From SUG1106 sp051883095 (GTDB lineage Bacteria > Bacillota > Clostridia > Peptostreptococcales > Anaerovoracaceae), in contig JBJETB010000019.1 of the NCBI GenBank assembly GCA_051883095.1, positions 15,412-79,411 on the forward strand: 64,000 bases of DNA, given 5' to 3'. The first letter of the stretch is position 1. Each line of letters begins with the position of its first letter. Both the position numbers and the translations under genes were made by a program. Shown in pieces: positions 52,753-61,213 of the stretch. Under the pieces are notes generated by a model, which saw nothing but the letters and a program-made list of their open reading frames with translations, ran no database searches and had not been told where the DNA came from.

Positions 52753-52825
52753 GAAACCGCCAAACAATGCGTTTGACGGTTTCTCTCCCATTTAGGACTG
52801 AACCGCCTGGCAAAAGGCGGTGTTC
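52753..52825 (+). terminator. Two hairpins in the toxin 3-prime UTR
   Basis: The first, GAAACCG-CCAAAC / GTTTG-ACGGTTTC (52753-52783), lacks a T run. The second, GAACCGCC / GGCGG-TGTTC (52800-52825), is followed by CTTTT and is the likelier terminator. The arm of the second also carries the sequence that can pair with the 5-prime UTR. Confidence 0.65.
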
Positions 52826-52839
52826 CTTTTATTAATTAA

Positions 52840-52868
52840 ATGATACACGATTTATATTGAAAAGTCAA
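52840..52868 (-). promoter_or_regulatory. Minus-strand promoter of a putative antisense RNA
   Basis: On the minus strand TTGACT (52868-52863), a 17-base spacer and TATCAT (52845-52840). The transcript would start near 52833 and run antisense to the 3-prime UTR of the 29-residue peptide gene. No coding frame of note lies downstream on that strand. Confidence 0.5.
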
Positions 52869-52886
52869 CCGGCAGAGGGTAATATA

Positions 52887-53831
52887 TTGACACAGAAGGC
52901 ACACATCCATGAACAGCATATCACCGTTCGCTGCAAGATCGCAGCAAACCGGGTAAAGGGCAGATTCCCCTATAGATGGGATCTGAATATTTATCGTGGA
53001 TGTGAGCATGGATGCAGATACTGCTTTGCTCTATATACTCACAAGTATATGGAGAGCCAGCGGGCAGGATGCTTTTTCAGCACAATTTATAAAAAAGAAA
53101 ATATAGCAGAGCAGCTGGAGCGCCAGCTTGCTTCACCGGCATGGAAAGGCGAAGTCATCAATCTTGGCGGTGTTACCGACAATTATCAGTCCTGGGAAGC
53201 AGAAAACGGTCTTATGAAAGAGGTGCTGGAGGTTCTGATCAAATACAGAAATCCATGTATAATTTCAACCAAGTCTGATCTGATATTGAGAGACTACGAA
53301 CTTATAGACAGACTTTCTCGGATGACTTATGTAAATATTGCATCAACCATAACTTGTGTTGACGAGAAGCTGGCTGCAGAACTGGAGCCGGGTGCGGTAA
53401 GCCCTGACAGGCGTTTTGCCATGCTTAAGGAGTTCGCTAATACCAATGCATCCACTGGAGTCCATTCCATGCCGCTGATTCCATATCTTACAGATGACAC
53501 AGCTAATCTCGAAGGTCTGTATCAGGGTGCAGTAAGCTGCGGTGCCAGATATCTTTTGCCGGGATATCTCAATCTTAAAGGACCGACAAGGGATGCTTTT
53601 TTTGAATACCTCTTTAAATGCAGACCTCATCTGCTTGAGCAGATAAACAGACTCTTTACTGTAAAGCATGCTTATAAGGAATACCGCATTCCAAAATATC
53701 GAGAGATAAGGCAGATAGCTGAGAAATACAGGATGCCTTCAAACTACATGAAAGAGGTTCGCAGCAGGATGCCTGCAGCAGGAAATAATACTGGTGCTAC
53801 AGAAGCCGGCGAGCAGCTGAAATTTTTATAA
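52887..53831 (+). CDS. SPL-family radical SAM protein
   Basis: 314 residues from TTG 52887, chosen because AGAGGG is nine bases upstream; an upstream TTG at 52857 has no ribosome site and lies in the antisense promoter. The radical-SAM cluster is CEHGCRYCFA near residue 39, preceded by the RGC and followed by VINLGGVTDNYQ and IISTKSD as in spore-photoproduct-lyase-like (Rv2578c-type) proteins. It may repair or modify nucleic acid. It lacks features of genuine SplB, so photoproduct lyase activity is not claimed. Confidence 0.75.
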   Translation: MTQKAHIHEQHITVRCKIAANRVKGRFPYRWDLNIYRGCEHGCRYCFALYTHKYMESQRAGCFFSTIYKKENIAEQLERQLASPAWKGEVINLGGVTDNYQSWEAENGLMKEVLEVLIKYRNPCIISTKSDLILRDYELIDRLSRMTYVNIASTITCVDEKLAAELEPGAVSPDRRFAMLKEFANTNASTGVHSMPLIPYLTDDTANLEGLYQGAVSCGARYLLPGYLNLKGPTRDAFFEYLFKCRPHLLEQINRLFTVKHAYKEYRIPKYREIRQIAEKYRMPSNYMKEVRSRMPAAGNNTGATEAGEQLKFL

Positions 53832-53951
53832 TATTTAAATTTGTGCTGTAAGTAATGTTGATATGTTGTATAATGGTGTAAGAAAGATTTTGGGAATGGT
53901 GAATTAATAATCAGATGGAAAATGGTTGATGAAAAAAGCATTCAATAAATC

Positions 53952-54224
53952 GAATGTCGTATGAAAATTGGATTTTTAAATGATTCATACTGCATTTACA
54001 TTAAATGGGACGAAAAAGTGACCATACACACCGCAAAATGTCGTATGAATTTAAGAAAAGAAGCATTTCATATGACATTTTTTGCTTTTTTAACGATTTA
54101 TGTCGTATGAAAATGGGTTTTGCAGTTTTTCATACAGCATTATTGCTTGCGCAGTGACTGATTCGACGGAAATATGGCATGAATGTCGTATGAAAATGAT
54201 GATTTTTGTTTTTCGGATGACATT
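53952..54224. repeat. TGTCGTATGAAA alternating dyad array
   Basis: Four hairpins in a row, each a forward unit then an inverted one: GAATGTCGTATGAAAATT (53952) with TTCATACTGCA (53984); AATGTCGTATGAA (54037) with TTTCATATGACA (54066); ATGTCGTATGAAAAT (54100) with TTTTTCATACAGCA (54126); ATGTCGTATGAAAATG (54183) with TTTTTCGGATGACA (54207). Most differences between arms give G-U pairs, which fits selection on RNA. It fills the gap upstream of moaA. One related unit lies inside the 62538 cluster. Confidence 0.7.
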
Positions 54225-54314
54225 GCTATATACGCGTATGGATATAGCGAAATACAAACGAGAAAGAGCGTCTTGGAATCAGAGAGAAATAACTAGAATC
54301 AGGAGAAACCATTC

Positions 54315-55274
54315 ATGAAAGACCGTTTGGGACGAGAAATAGACTACATGAGAATATCCATAACGGACAGGTGCAACCTTCGCTGCGGCTACTGTATGCC
54401 TGAATGCGGAGTGCCATCCGTTCCACACGATATGATTCTCAGATTCGATGAGATTGTAAGGCTTGTAAAAATTTTCTGTTCATTGGGCATCAAAAATGTT
54501 AAAATAACGGGGGGCGAACCTCTGGTGCGCAAAGGTACAGTTGGCCTCATAAAAGATATAAAGGTTATAGAGGACATTGAAAAAGTGTCCATGACAACCA
54601 ACGGCATTTTGCTTTCCGAAAACCTTAAGGCACTGTCAGAAGCCGGAATAGACAGTATAAATATCAGCCTTGACACTCTGGACAGGCAGAAGTATCAGAA
54701 GATTACCGGGTTTGACGGTTTGGATACAGTGCTTAAGGCCATTGATGAATGCGGGGCCTTTCCTGAAATAAAGGTAAAAATAAATACGGTGACTCTGGCC
54801 GATTACAATAGAAATGAGATATGCGCTCTGGCGGATTTTGCGGCAGAGGCAGGCGCGACGCTTCGATTTATTGAGATGATGCCACTGGGGCTGGGAACCG
54901 GATTTGGCGGATACAATCAGGATGAGATTATGACTGTATTGGAAGAAGCATATGGTCTTGCGAAAACAATAAATGAAGAAGTCGGCAGCGGACCGGCAAA
55001 GTACTATAGCTTTGAAGGCCTGGAAGGCAGAATAGGATTCATAAGTCCCATGTCACATAAGTTCTGCGGCAGCTGTAACAGAATAAGGCTTACATCTGAA
55101 GGATTGCTCAGGCCTTGTCTGGGCTCTGACAAGGGTGTAGATCTGAGAAAGCCAATGCGAGAGGGTGCGAGCGATGAAGAACTGGCATCACTCATATGCG
55201 AGGAAATTACGGATAAGCCGGCAGGACACCGATTCGAAACAACAGATTCTTTGATGTCAAAAATAGGCGGCTAG
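54315..55274 (+). CDS. moaA: GTP 3',8-cyclase MoaA
   Basis: 319 residues. Radical-SAM cluster CNLRCGYCMP (about 20-29), TGGEPLVRKG near 65, and the C-terminal second cluster CGSCNRIRLTSEGLLRPCLGS. It carries out the first step of molybdopterin synthesis with MoaC. The usual C-terminal GG is replaced by KIGG at the end, still ending in the functional Gly-Gly. AGGAGAAAC precedes the ATG. Confidence 0.94.
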   Translation: MKDRLGREIDYMRISITDRCNLRCGYCMPECGVPSVPHDMILRFDEIVRLVKIFCSLGIKNVKITGGEPLVRKGTVGLIKDIKVIEDIEKVSMTTNGILLSENLKALSEAGIDSINISLDTLDRQKYQKITGFDGLDTVLKAIDECGAFPEIKVKINTVTLADYNRNEICALADFAAEAGATLRFIEMMPLGLGTGFGGYNQDEIMTVLEEAYGLAKTINEEVGSGPAKYYSFEGLEGRIGFISPMSHKFCGSCNRIRLTSEGLLRPCLGSDKGVDLRKPMREGASDEELASLICEEITDKPAGHRFETTDSLMSKIGG

Positions 55275-55290
55275 CAGGAGGTTAAATAGA

Positions 55291-55758
55291 GTGAAGGAAA
55301 CAGACGGCATAGTAAAGGCAGTCTGCATCAGCAGAGAAAAGGGAACTCCCAAGGAGAACATCGGGCAGGGCATCCTCATAGAAAGCTGGGGACTGGAGCA
55401 TGATGCACACGCAGGAAAATGGCATCGTCAGGTGAGTCTGCTTTCCGCAGATAAAATAGATGAATTTAAGAATGAACACCCTGAGGTTACAATAGAACCG
55501 GGAGCTTTCGGAGAAAATCTGGTTGTCAGCGGCATTGATTTCGCCAGACTGCCTGTGGGAACCGTGATAAAAGCCGGCGAAGGAGTGCTGGAACTTTCTC
55601 AGATAGGCAAGGAATGCCACTCGGGATGTATAATAGCTCAGAACGCAGGAAAGTGCATAATGCCTACTGAGGGAGTGTTCGCCCGGGTTATAAGGGGAGG
55701 CACTGTGAAGACAGGCGACCCTGTTAAAATTGAATACCATAAAACCGAATATAAATAA
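55291..55758 (+). CDS. MOSC-domain protein
   Basis: 155 residues from a GTG with AGGAGG upstream. The MOSC core holds GLEHDAHAGKWHRQVSLLS, EPGAFGENLVV and QIGKECHSGCIIAQNAGKCIMPTEGVFARV, with the conserved Cys. Stand-alone MOSC proteins are thought to carry sulfur or assist Moco maturation. Lies 16 bases after moaA. Confidence 0.88.
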   Translation: MKETDGIVKAVCISREKGTPKENIGQGILIESWGLEHDAHAGKWHRQVSLLSADKIDEFKNEHPEVTIEPGAFGENLVVSGIDFARLPVGTVIKAGEGVLELSQIGKECHSGCIIAQNAGKCIMPTEGVFARVIRGGTVKTGDPVKIEYHKTEYK

Positions 55759-55775
55759 AACAATTATGAGGATTT

Positions 55776-55890
55776 CGAGCCGATGTGCCTAAGGTGCGGC
55801 GATATGGACTGTGGTGCTACGGAGCTTCGGCCGATGGGTTCTTTGCGAAAGCAGGGAGCCTTCCGTGTTTGAAAAGATTTCCCATAACTT
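55776..55890 (+). ncRNA. Candidate Moco/Tuco riboswitch before tupABC
   Basis: A compact GC-rich leader between the MOSC gene and tupA. It contains CCGATGTGCC, GGTGCGGCGATATGG, a GGAGCTTCGGCC hairpin and the segment GGGTTC-TTTGCGAAAGCA-GGGAGCC, which folds as a GNRA-capped hairpin, followed by CTTCCG. From memory, these elements resemble the Moco riboswitch class (GNRA hairpin, GGGAGCC / CTTCCG). Upstream placement before a tungstate transporter fits the tungsten-cofactor variant. I could not verify the full consensus. Confidence 0.6.
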
Positions 55891-55932
55891 TTCAGACCTC
55901 GAAAAATCCCCGAGATTTAAGGAGGAGAAAGA

Positions 55933-56802
55933 ATGAAAAAGAAGATTTTGACGGTATTGCTTATTTTTGTGCTTTGCTTTGCCATGACTGCATGCGGCGG
56001 CAATGACGAAGGAGAAGGCGAAGGCGATGCAAGACCTGCAGAGGGTACAACTCTCATGATGGCTACTACTACCAGTACAGCTGATACAGGATTGCTGGAC
56101 TACCTTAAGCCGATTTTCCTTGAGGACACCGGTATAGACCTTCAGTGGACCGCAGTTGGAACAGGTGAAGCTCTGGCAATGGGACAGAACGGCGATGTTG
56201 ACATCGTTCTGGTTCACGCAAAGGCCAGCGAGGAAGAATTCGTGGCAAGCGGTGCCGGAGTTGAGAGATTCCCGGTAATGTACAACGATTTCGTTGTAGT
56301 TGGGCCTGAAGAAGAAGGCAAATACGGCGACGATATTGCGGCATGCTTCGGCGCAATTCAGGAAGGCAAGCTCACTTTCGTATCAAGAGGAGATGACTCT
56401 GGTACAGATAAGAAGGAAAAGAAAATCTGGGCTGCTCTTGAAATCGACCCGACAGCAAACCCTAACTACATAGAGTCAGGACAGGGCATGGGAGCAACCA
56501 TTACCATGGCTGACGAAGAGGAAGCATACACCCTGACAGACAGAGGTACATGGCTTAAATTCAAGAACGATGCAGACCTTAACATCGAGCTTAACATCGT
56601 ATGTGAAGGGGCAAAGGATCTGCTCAACCAATATGGAGTAATCGCTGTTAACCCTGAAATGTTTGAGGGGCTTAACAACGAAGCGGCCAATGTTTTCATT
56701 GAATGGATCTGCTCTGACAAGGTTCAGGAACTTATCGGACAGTTTGGCGTTGAGGAATACGGCCAGGCTCTGTTCACACCTAACGCAGGAACAGATAACT
56801 AG
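55933..56802 (+). CDS. tupA: Tungstate ABC transporter binding lipoprotein TupA
   Basis: 289 residues. Lipoprotein signal ending MTACGG, an acidic linker, then LMMATTTSTADTGLLDYLKPIF, the TupA oxyanion-binding start, and SRGDDSGTDKKEKKIW near 150. The TTTST site distinguishes Tup from ModA. AAGGAGGAG precedes the ATG. Binds tungstate (possibly molybdate) for import. Confidence 0.9.
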   Translation: MKKKILTVLLIFVLCFAMTACGGNDEGEGEGDARPAEGTTLMMATTTSTADTGLLDYLKPIFLEDTGIDLQWTAVGTGEALAMGQNGDVDIVLVHAKASEEEFVASGAGVERFPVMYNDFVVVGPEEEGKYGDDIAACFGAIQEGKLTFVSRGDDSGTDKKEKKIWAALEIDPTANPNYIESGQGMGATITMADEEEAYTLTDRGTWLKFKNDADLNIELNIVCEGAKDLLNQYGVIAVNPEMFEGLNNEAANVFIEWICSDKVQELIGQFGVEEYGQALFTPNAGTDN

Positions 56803-56812
56803 AGGTCGTGAC

Positions 56813-57505
56813 ATGGAAAGAATTGCGGACTGGTTTGTAAAGTGCTTTACAGATAAGGCGATTTTAAGCGCCATTGGAGTGACGCTTAAGATGGCGTTCT
56901 TTTCGTGTCTGATTTCATCGGTTTTGGGTATTACAGCAGGACTTCTGCTGGAGAGATATACTTTTAAAGGGAAAAAACTTATTATAAGAATAAACAGAAC
57001 GATGATGGGTATGCCGCCGGTTGTAGCAGGACTGGTGGTGTACCTGCTTTTGATGCGCAGAGGGCCTCTGGGTATGCTGGGATGGCTCTTTACCGTCAAA
57101 GGCATGATCGTCGCTCAGGCTTTGATAATCGTGCCTATAATGACGGGTATGGTTCACCAGCACGCATCGGGCAAAGCCCCGGCCATCAGAGAATTCTGCA
57201 TGACCATGGGAGCCGGACGATGGCAGACAGTGTGGACAGTTCTCAGGGAAATGCGGCACGATATTTATTTTTGCATTGTGACGGCATTTGGGCGCTCCAT
57301 AAGTGAGGTTGGAAGTGTCATGCTGGTAGGCGGAAACATAAAAGGCAAGACAAGAACTATGACTACCGCCATTTCTCTTTTAAAGAGTCAGGGAATATTC
57401 ACAGAGGGCATAGCTCTTGGAGTGGTGCTGCTTGTAATGGCATTCATAATACAGTGGCTTTGCGATTTTCTTCAGAGGGAGGAAAGTGCAGATGAAAATA
57501 ACTGA
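56813..57505 (+). CDS. tupB: Tungstate ABC permease TupB
   Basis: 230 residues from ATG 56813 (AGAGGTC upstream). Five or six membrane helices, with GMPPVVAGLVVYLLLMRRGPLG and the cytoplasmic coupling loop EFCMTMGAGRWQTVWTVLREMRHD. Works with TupA and TupC. Overlaps tupC by 14 bases. Confidence 0.88.
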   Translation: MERIADWFVKCFTDKAILSAIGVTLKMAFFSCLISSVLGITAGLLLERYTFKGKKLIIRINRTMMGMPPVVAGLVVYLLLMRRGPLGMLGWLFTVKGMIVAQALIIVPIMTGMVHQHASGKAPAIREFCMTMGAGRWQTVWTVLREMRHDIYFCIVTAFGRSISEVGSVMLVGGNIKGKTRTMTTAISLLKSQGIFTEGIALGVVLLVMAFIIQWLCDFLQREESADENN

Positions 57506-58109
57506 TATTGAAAAAAAAGTAGGTAATTTTAATTTAAAAATCGACGATTTATATATACAGCCGGGGCTGATACATGGCCTGGCAGGACATAACGGCTCGG
57601 GCAAAACGGTGCTGCTCAAACTCATAATGGGCATACTGGAACCGGACAGCGGTAAAATAGACCTTGAAGGTATGGACAGACGAAACATGACAATGATGAC
57701 TCAGCGGCCATATCTTCTCACAGGAAGCGTCTATGATAATATAATCTATCCGCTGAAGCTGCGAAAGATTAAGCCGGATGAAGCCAAAATCGACGGCCTC
57801 CTGGAAAGAACCGGACTCCTGGCGCAGAAAAATCAGTATGCCAGGAGTCTTTCCAGCGGCGAAAGGCAGAAACTCTCTTTCATGAGGGCAATAATTTTCG
57901 AGCCTGAGTTCATCATAATGGACGAGACCCTTTCCAATCTGGACCCGGAAAGCGAGAGGGCTATCGTGGAAATAATAAAGGAAATACAGAAGACGCGGCC
58001 TGTGACATGGCTCATGGTCAGCCACGGACAGGATGTGCGTGAGGAACTTTGCGATATAATTCATTATATGGAAAAAGGAAGAATCACAGATGAAGTTGTT
58101 AAAGGTTGA
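57492..58109 (+). CDS. tupC: Tungstate ABC ATPase TupC
   Basis: 205 residues from ATG 57492, following GGAGG. Walker A GHNGSGKTV near residue 31, signature LSSGERQKLSFMRAI and Walker B FIIMDETLSNLDPESE (Glu-Thr in place of the usual Glu-Pro). H-loop MVSHGQD. Overlaps moeA by 20 bases, so translation is coupled. Confidence 0.88.
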   Translation: MKITDIEKKVGNFNLKIDDLYIQPGLIHGLAGHNGSGKTVLLKLIMGILEPDSGKIDLEGMDRRNMTMMTQRPYLLTGSVYDNIIYPLKLRKIKPDEAKIDGLLERTGLLAQKNQYARSLSSGERQKLSFMRAIIFEPEFIIMDETLSNLDPESERAIVEIIKEIQKTRPVTWLMVSHGQDVREELCDIIHYMEKGRITDEVVKG

Positions 58110-59367
58110 TACATTGGAAACAGCACTGGATAAGCTGCAGGCTGCCATGAGGTCAGGTGGCACTTACGGGGCAGGAATGCCGGAAACAGAATTGGTGCCG
58201 GTGCTTAAGGCTCTTGACAGAATCGCTGCAGAGGATGTGATTTGCAGTGAAGACATACCCGGCTTTGACCGCTCAACCATGGATGGATATGCAGTTGTTG
58301 CAAGGGACACACAGGGAGCCGGAGAAAGTATGCCGACATTTCTTGACCTGGCCGGTGAGGTTGAAATGGGAAAAGAGCCTGAAATCAGCCTGAAAAGCGG
58401 CCAGTGTGCCTATGTGCCTACGGGTGGTATGCTCCCTCAGGGTGCTGATGCTGTGGCTATGGTGGAGTACTGCCAGCCTTTCGGAACTGATAAGATTGCA
58501 GTGTATTCTCCTTTATCTTCGGGACATAACATGGTTCACGCAGGTGACGATGTGAGATGCGGCGAAGTGCTTGTAAGAAGGGGCCGCAGAATCAGACCCT
58601 CTGACATGGGACTTCTGAGCGCAGCGGGCAAGACGGAAATAAAGGTTTATAAGCCTTGGAAGATATACATTATTTCGACGGGAGATGAAATTGTGACGCC
58701 GGAAGCCATGCCTCTACCGGGGCAGGTTCGTGATGTGAATTCTGCAGGACTTCTGGGCGAAGCACTGTCTCAGGGATTTGATGTTGCAGGTCTTGAGGTG
58801 GTATGGGACAGTCAGGATGTTCTGACAGATAAAGTTCGCAGTGCCATGAAAGAATGCGACGTGGTTGTGATTTCAGGAGGAAGCTCACAAGGCAAAAAGG
58901 ATGCTACGGAGGCTGTAATTGACAGCCTGACCTCAAGCGGAGCTTTTACCCACGGTCTGGCAGTGAAACCGGGAAAGCCTACCATCATCGGCTTTGACGA
59001 GCCGACGGAATGTGCTGTAATCGGGCTTCCGGGACATCCTGTGGCCGCACTTCTGCTTTTCAGACTAATCGTGGGAGGAATATGGAAACGGCTCACAGGC
59101 TCTGCAGAAGCAGAAAAGGAAATTGCTGCTGATGCTGTCATGGCATCAAATATAGCCGCTTCTCCCGGACGCAAGACCTTTCAGCTGGTAACCCTGGATT
59201 ACGAGCATATTGACCCGGAAACAGGTCTGCCTAAGGCAGTGCCCGTCCTTGGAAAGTCAGGGCTGATTCGGACTATGAGTGCTGCTGATGGCTATGTTGT
59301 CATGGATGTAAATGACGAAGGCCTGTGCAGAGGAGAGAGATTAAAGGTGTATTTATTGATGAGATAA
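58090..59367 (+). CDS. moeA: Molybdopterin molybdenumtransferase MoeA
   Basis: 425 residues. MoeA domains in order: FDRSTMDGYAV near 55, SGQCAYVPTGGMLPQGADAVAMVE near 100, the MoCF core STGDEIV near 198, and SGGSSQGKKDAT near 260, then NGLPGHPVA-like GLPGHPVAAL near 318. It inserts Mo or W into adenylated molybdopterin. Coupled to the tungstate transporter genes, which suggests tungsten use. Confidence 0.93.
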   Translation: MKLLKVDTLETALDKLQAAMRSGGTYGAGMPETELVPVLKALDRIAAEDVICSEDIPGFDRSTMDGYAVVARDTQGAGESMPTFLDLAGEVEMGKEPEISLKSGQCAYVPTGGMLPQGADAVAMVEYCQPFGTDKIAVYSPLSSGHNMVHAGDDVRCGEVLVRRGRRIRPSDMGLLSAAGKTEIKVYKPWKIYIISTGDEIVTPEAMPLPGQVRDVNSAGLLGEALSQGFDVAGLEVVWDSQDVLTDKVRSAMKECDVVVISGGSSQGKKDATEAVIDSLTSSGAFTHGLAVKPGKPTIIGFDEPTECAVIGLPGHPVAALLLFRLIVGGIWKRLTGSAEAEKEIAADAVMASNIAASPGRKTFQLVTLDYEHIDPETGLPKAVPVLGKSGLIRTMSAADGYVVMDVNDEGLCRGERLKVYLLMR

Positions 59368-59391
59368 ATCCCAATTTGAAAGGATATTGCA

Positions 59392-60167
59392 ATGAACAAT
59401 AGAATTATTTCTTTCGAGAAAATATCCAATGCTCGGGATATGGGTGGATTGCGTACAGCCCAGGGGCGTATCATTTCTTCAGGATTATTGATTCGTTCCG
59501 CAAACCTGTCAGATGCAACGGAAACAGACAAAAAAATTCTACGGGAAAAATACCGTCTTTCAAAGATCATCGATTTGCGGACAGAAATCGAGCGAAATGA
59601 AATGCCCGATTCATCCATGAAAATTGTGGATTATCTGCCAATCCCGATTTTTGATGAAAGCGTTGCAGGAATCTCACACGAAAAAAAAGCAGCAACGAAC
59701 AGATTTTTGCGGCTATTCCAAAGCTGGGACAATTATATAGCAAAATGGTGACTGATTCATCATGCAGGGAAAACCTTGGCAAAGCGGCAAGATGTGTAAT
59801 GGAACACGATTTTTCAAAAGGCTGTGTTCTGTGGCATTGTACCGAGGGGAAAGACCGCTGTGGACTGCTTTCAGCAGTTCTGCTTCTAGCTCTCGGGGTG
59901 GAGCGCAGCACCATCATGGAAGATTATCTGCTGACAAACAATGTAAACGCGGCCAAATCTGAAAAATACTATCAGATGATCCTGGCGGCTGGCAGAACCG
60001 AAACCGAAGCGGAAACAATACGGAATATTTTTCTTGCAAAAGAAGAATATCTGGATGCCGCCTTTTCTGCTATAGACACCCAATATGGCAACGCAGACGC
60101 TTTTTTACGTGACGGGCTGAATATTCCACAGAAGCTGATTGAGCGATTTCAGAGCAGTGTGCTTTGA
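59392..60167 (+). pseudogene. Tyrosine-protein-phosphatase-like gene with an A8 frameshift
   Basis: Residues 1-97 (NARDMGGLRTAQGRIISSGLLIRSANL, IDLRTEIERNE) run in one frame to about 59680. The domain continues one frame over as SSNEQIFAAIPKLGQLYSKMVTD and then the P-loop VLWHCTEGKDRCG, ending at 60167. The break falls at a run of eight A (59681-59688). Either the gene is off by slippage, or the base count is an assembly error. The intact protein would be about 258 residues of the Y-phosphatase3/lipid phosphatase family, with Cys-Thr-Glu-Gly-Lys-Asp-Arg as the loop. Confidence 0.75.
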
Positions 60168-60206
60168 CAAATCGAAAGTTGTAGGAGTGAGGAGGAAGAG
60201 TATTTA

Positions 60207-60959
60207 GTGAGTTATCTCGATTACGAAGTAAATAGAATTTTTTATGAAGAAACAGGTGATGGTAAACCTTTAATACTGTTGCACGGAAATACAGCATCGA
60301 GCAAAATGCTTGCTCCGATTATTCCCCTCTTTTCAGAAAACCATCATGTAATTACAATGGATTTTCTGGGATGTGGACAATCAGACAGGGTGCGTGAGTG
60401 GCCGACAGATTTGTGGTATGAATGGTCAAAACAGGTTGTTGCTTTATGCGACCATCTGAACGTTTCAAAAGTCGATCTAATCGGATGTAGTGGTGGAGCT
60501 CTTGCAGCTATTAACGTGGCACTGGAGAATCCAGAGCATATAGATGCGGTAGTAGCCGATAGCTTTGAAGGTGTCAAAGCAAATGCATCCATTACTGAGC
60601 AGATTCGTATTGGACGCAGTTATGCAAAACAGAATGAAGGATTTTGCTCAATGATGAAGATGATGCACGGAGATGACTGGGAAAAGGTGCTCGATGCAGA
60701 TACAGAAGCAGTAGTGAGTCATGCGAAGACCGTGGGAGATTTTTTTCATCGCCCATTTTCAGAACTTAAGTCCAAGTTATTATTAACAGGCAGTGCCGAA
60801 GATGAAATGTTCTCGAAAGGTCATTATGAGGAACTATTCCACAATATCTGTTCTCAGACAAGCTTTGCAGAAAGCTATATTTTCGAACACGGTGGACATC
60901 CCTCTATGATGAGTAATATGGCAGAGTTTGTCTCGATGTGCAAAGAATTCTTTGATTAA
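60207..60959 (+). CDS. Alpha/beta hydrolase
   Basis: 250 residues from a GTG (GGAGGAAGAG upstream). LILLHGNTASSK oxyanion region, nucleophile elbow IGCSGGALAA (Ser about 96), and C-terminal His in HGGHPSM. The acid is likely the Asp or Glu of TGSAEDEMF. Not the same family as the hydrolase at 61752. Starts 40 bases after the broken phosphatase gene. Confidence 0.8.
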   Translation: MSYLDYEVNRIFYEETGDGKPLILLHGNTASSKMLAPIIPLFSENHHVITMDFLGCGQSDRVREWPTDLWYEWSKQVVALCDHLNVSKVDLIGCSGGALAAINVALENPEHIDAVVADSFEGVKANASITEQIRIGRSYAKQNEGFCSMMKMMHGDDWEKVLDADTEAVVSHAKTVGDFFHRPFSELKSKLLLTGSAEDEMFSKGHYEELFHNICSQTSFAESYIFEHGGHPSMMSNMAEFVSMCKEFFD

Positions 60960-60979
60960 CAAATTCCGGTTTGTAGTGA

Positions 60980-61006
60980 TACACAGTTTTTTTCTTGTGT
61001 GTAAAA
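60980..61006 (+). repeat. 27-bp direct repeat, left copy
   Basis: Begins TACACAGTTTTTTT and matches 62423-62449 at 25 of 27 bases. The two copies flank a 1.4-kb block holding a zinc-ribbon remnant, an XRE gene and a hydrolase gene. Confidence 0.65.
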
Positions 61007-61036
61007 AACCAACATTATTATTAGGAGGAAATTGCA

Positions 61037-61111
61037 ATGAGAAAATGTATTCGCTGTGAATGTGGATATCTTGAATTTTATTTAGAAGATACAGCTAAGA
61101 TGAATAAGTAG
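61037..61111 (+). pseudogene. Zinc-ribbon protein remnant with internal deletion
   Basis: A 24-residue frame with a perfect TAGGAGG site. It reads MRKCIRC directly joined to ECGYLEFYLEDTAKMNK. In a common clostridial zinc-ribbon protein these two parts lie at opposite ends of a roughly 60-70-residue chain. The middle seems to have been deleted in frame. The following 60 bases keep a second, stop-ridden trace of a related end. It may be a microprotein, but decay is likelier. Confidence 0.5.
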
Positions 61112-61213
61112 GAAACTTCAAGTTGACTAATTGCAAACGCAGGTTGGTAGATATTTCGCTTTGGTTCTGATAAAAAAGAAGTATCAGATACAAAATACAG
61201 GGAGGTATTTATT

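Noticed and set aside
54100..54318. A 72-codon frame upstream of moaA
   Set aside because: It is built from the TGTCGTATGAAA repeats and has no ribosome site; moaA has its own.
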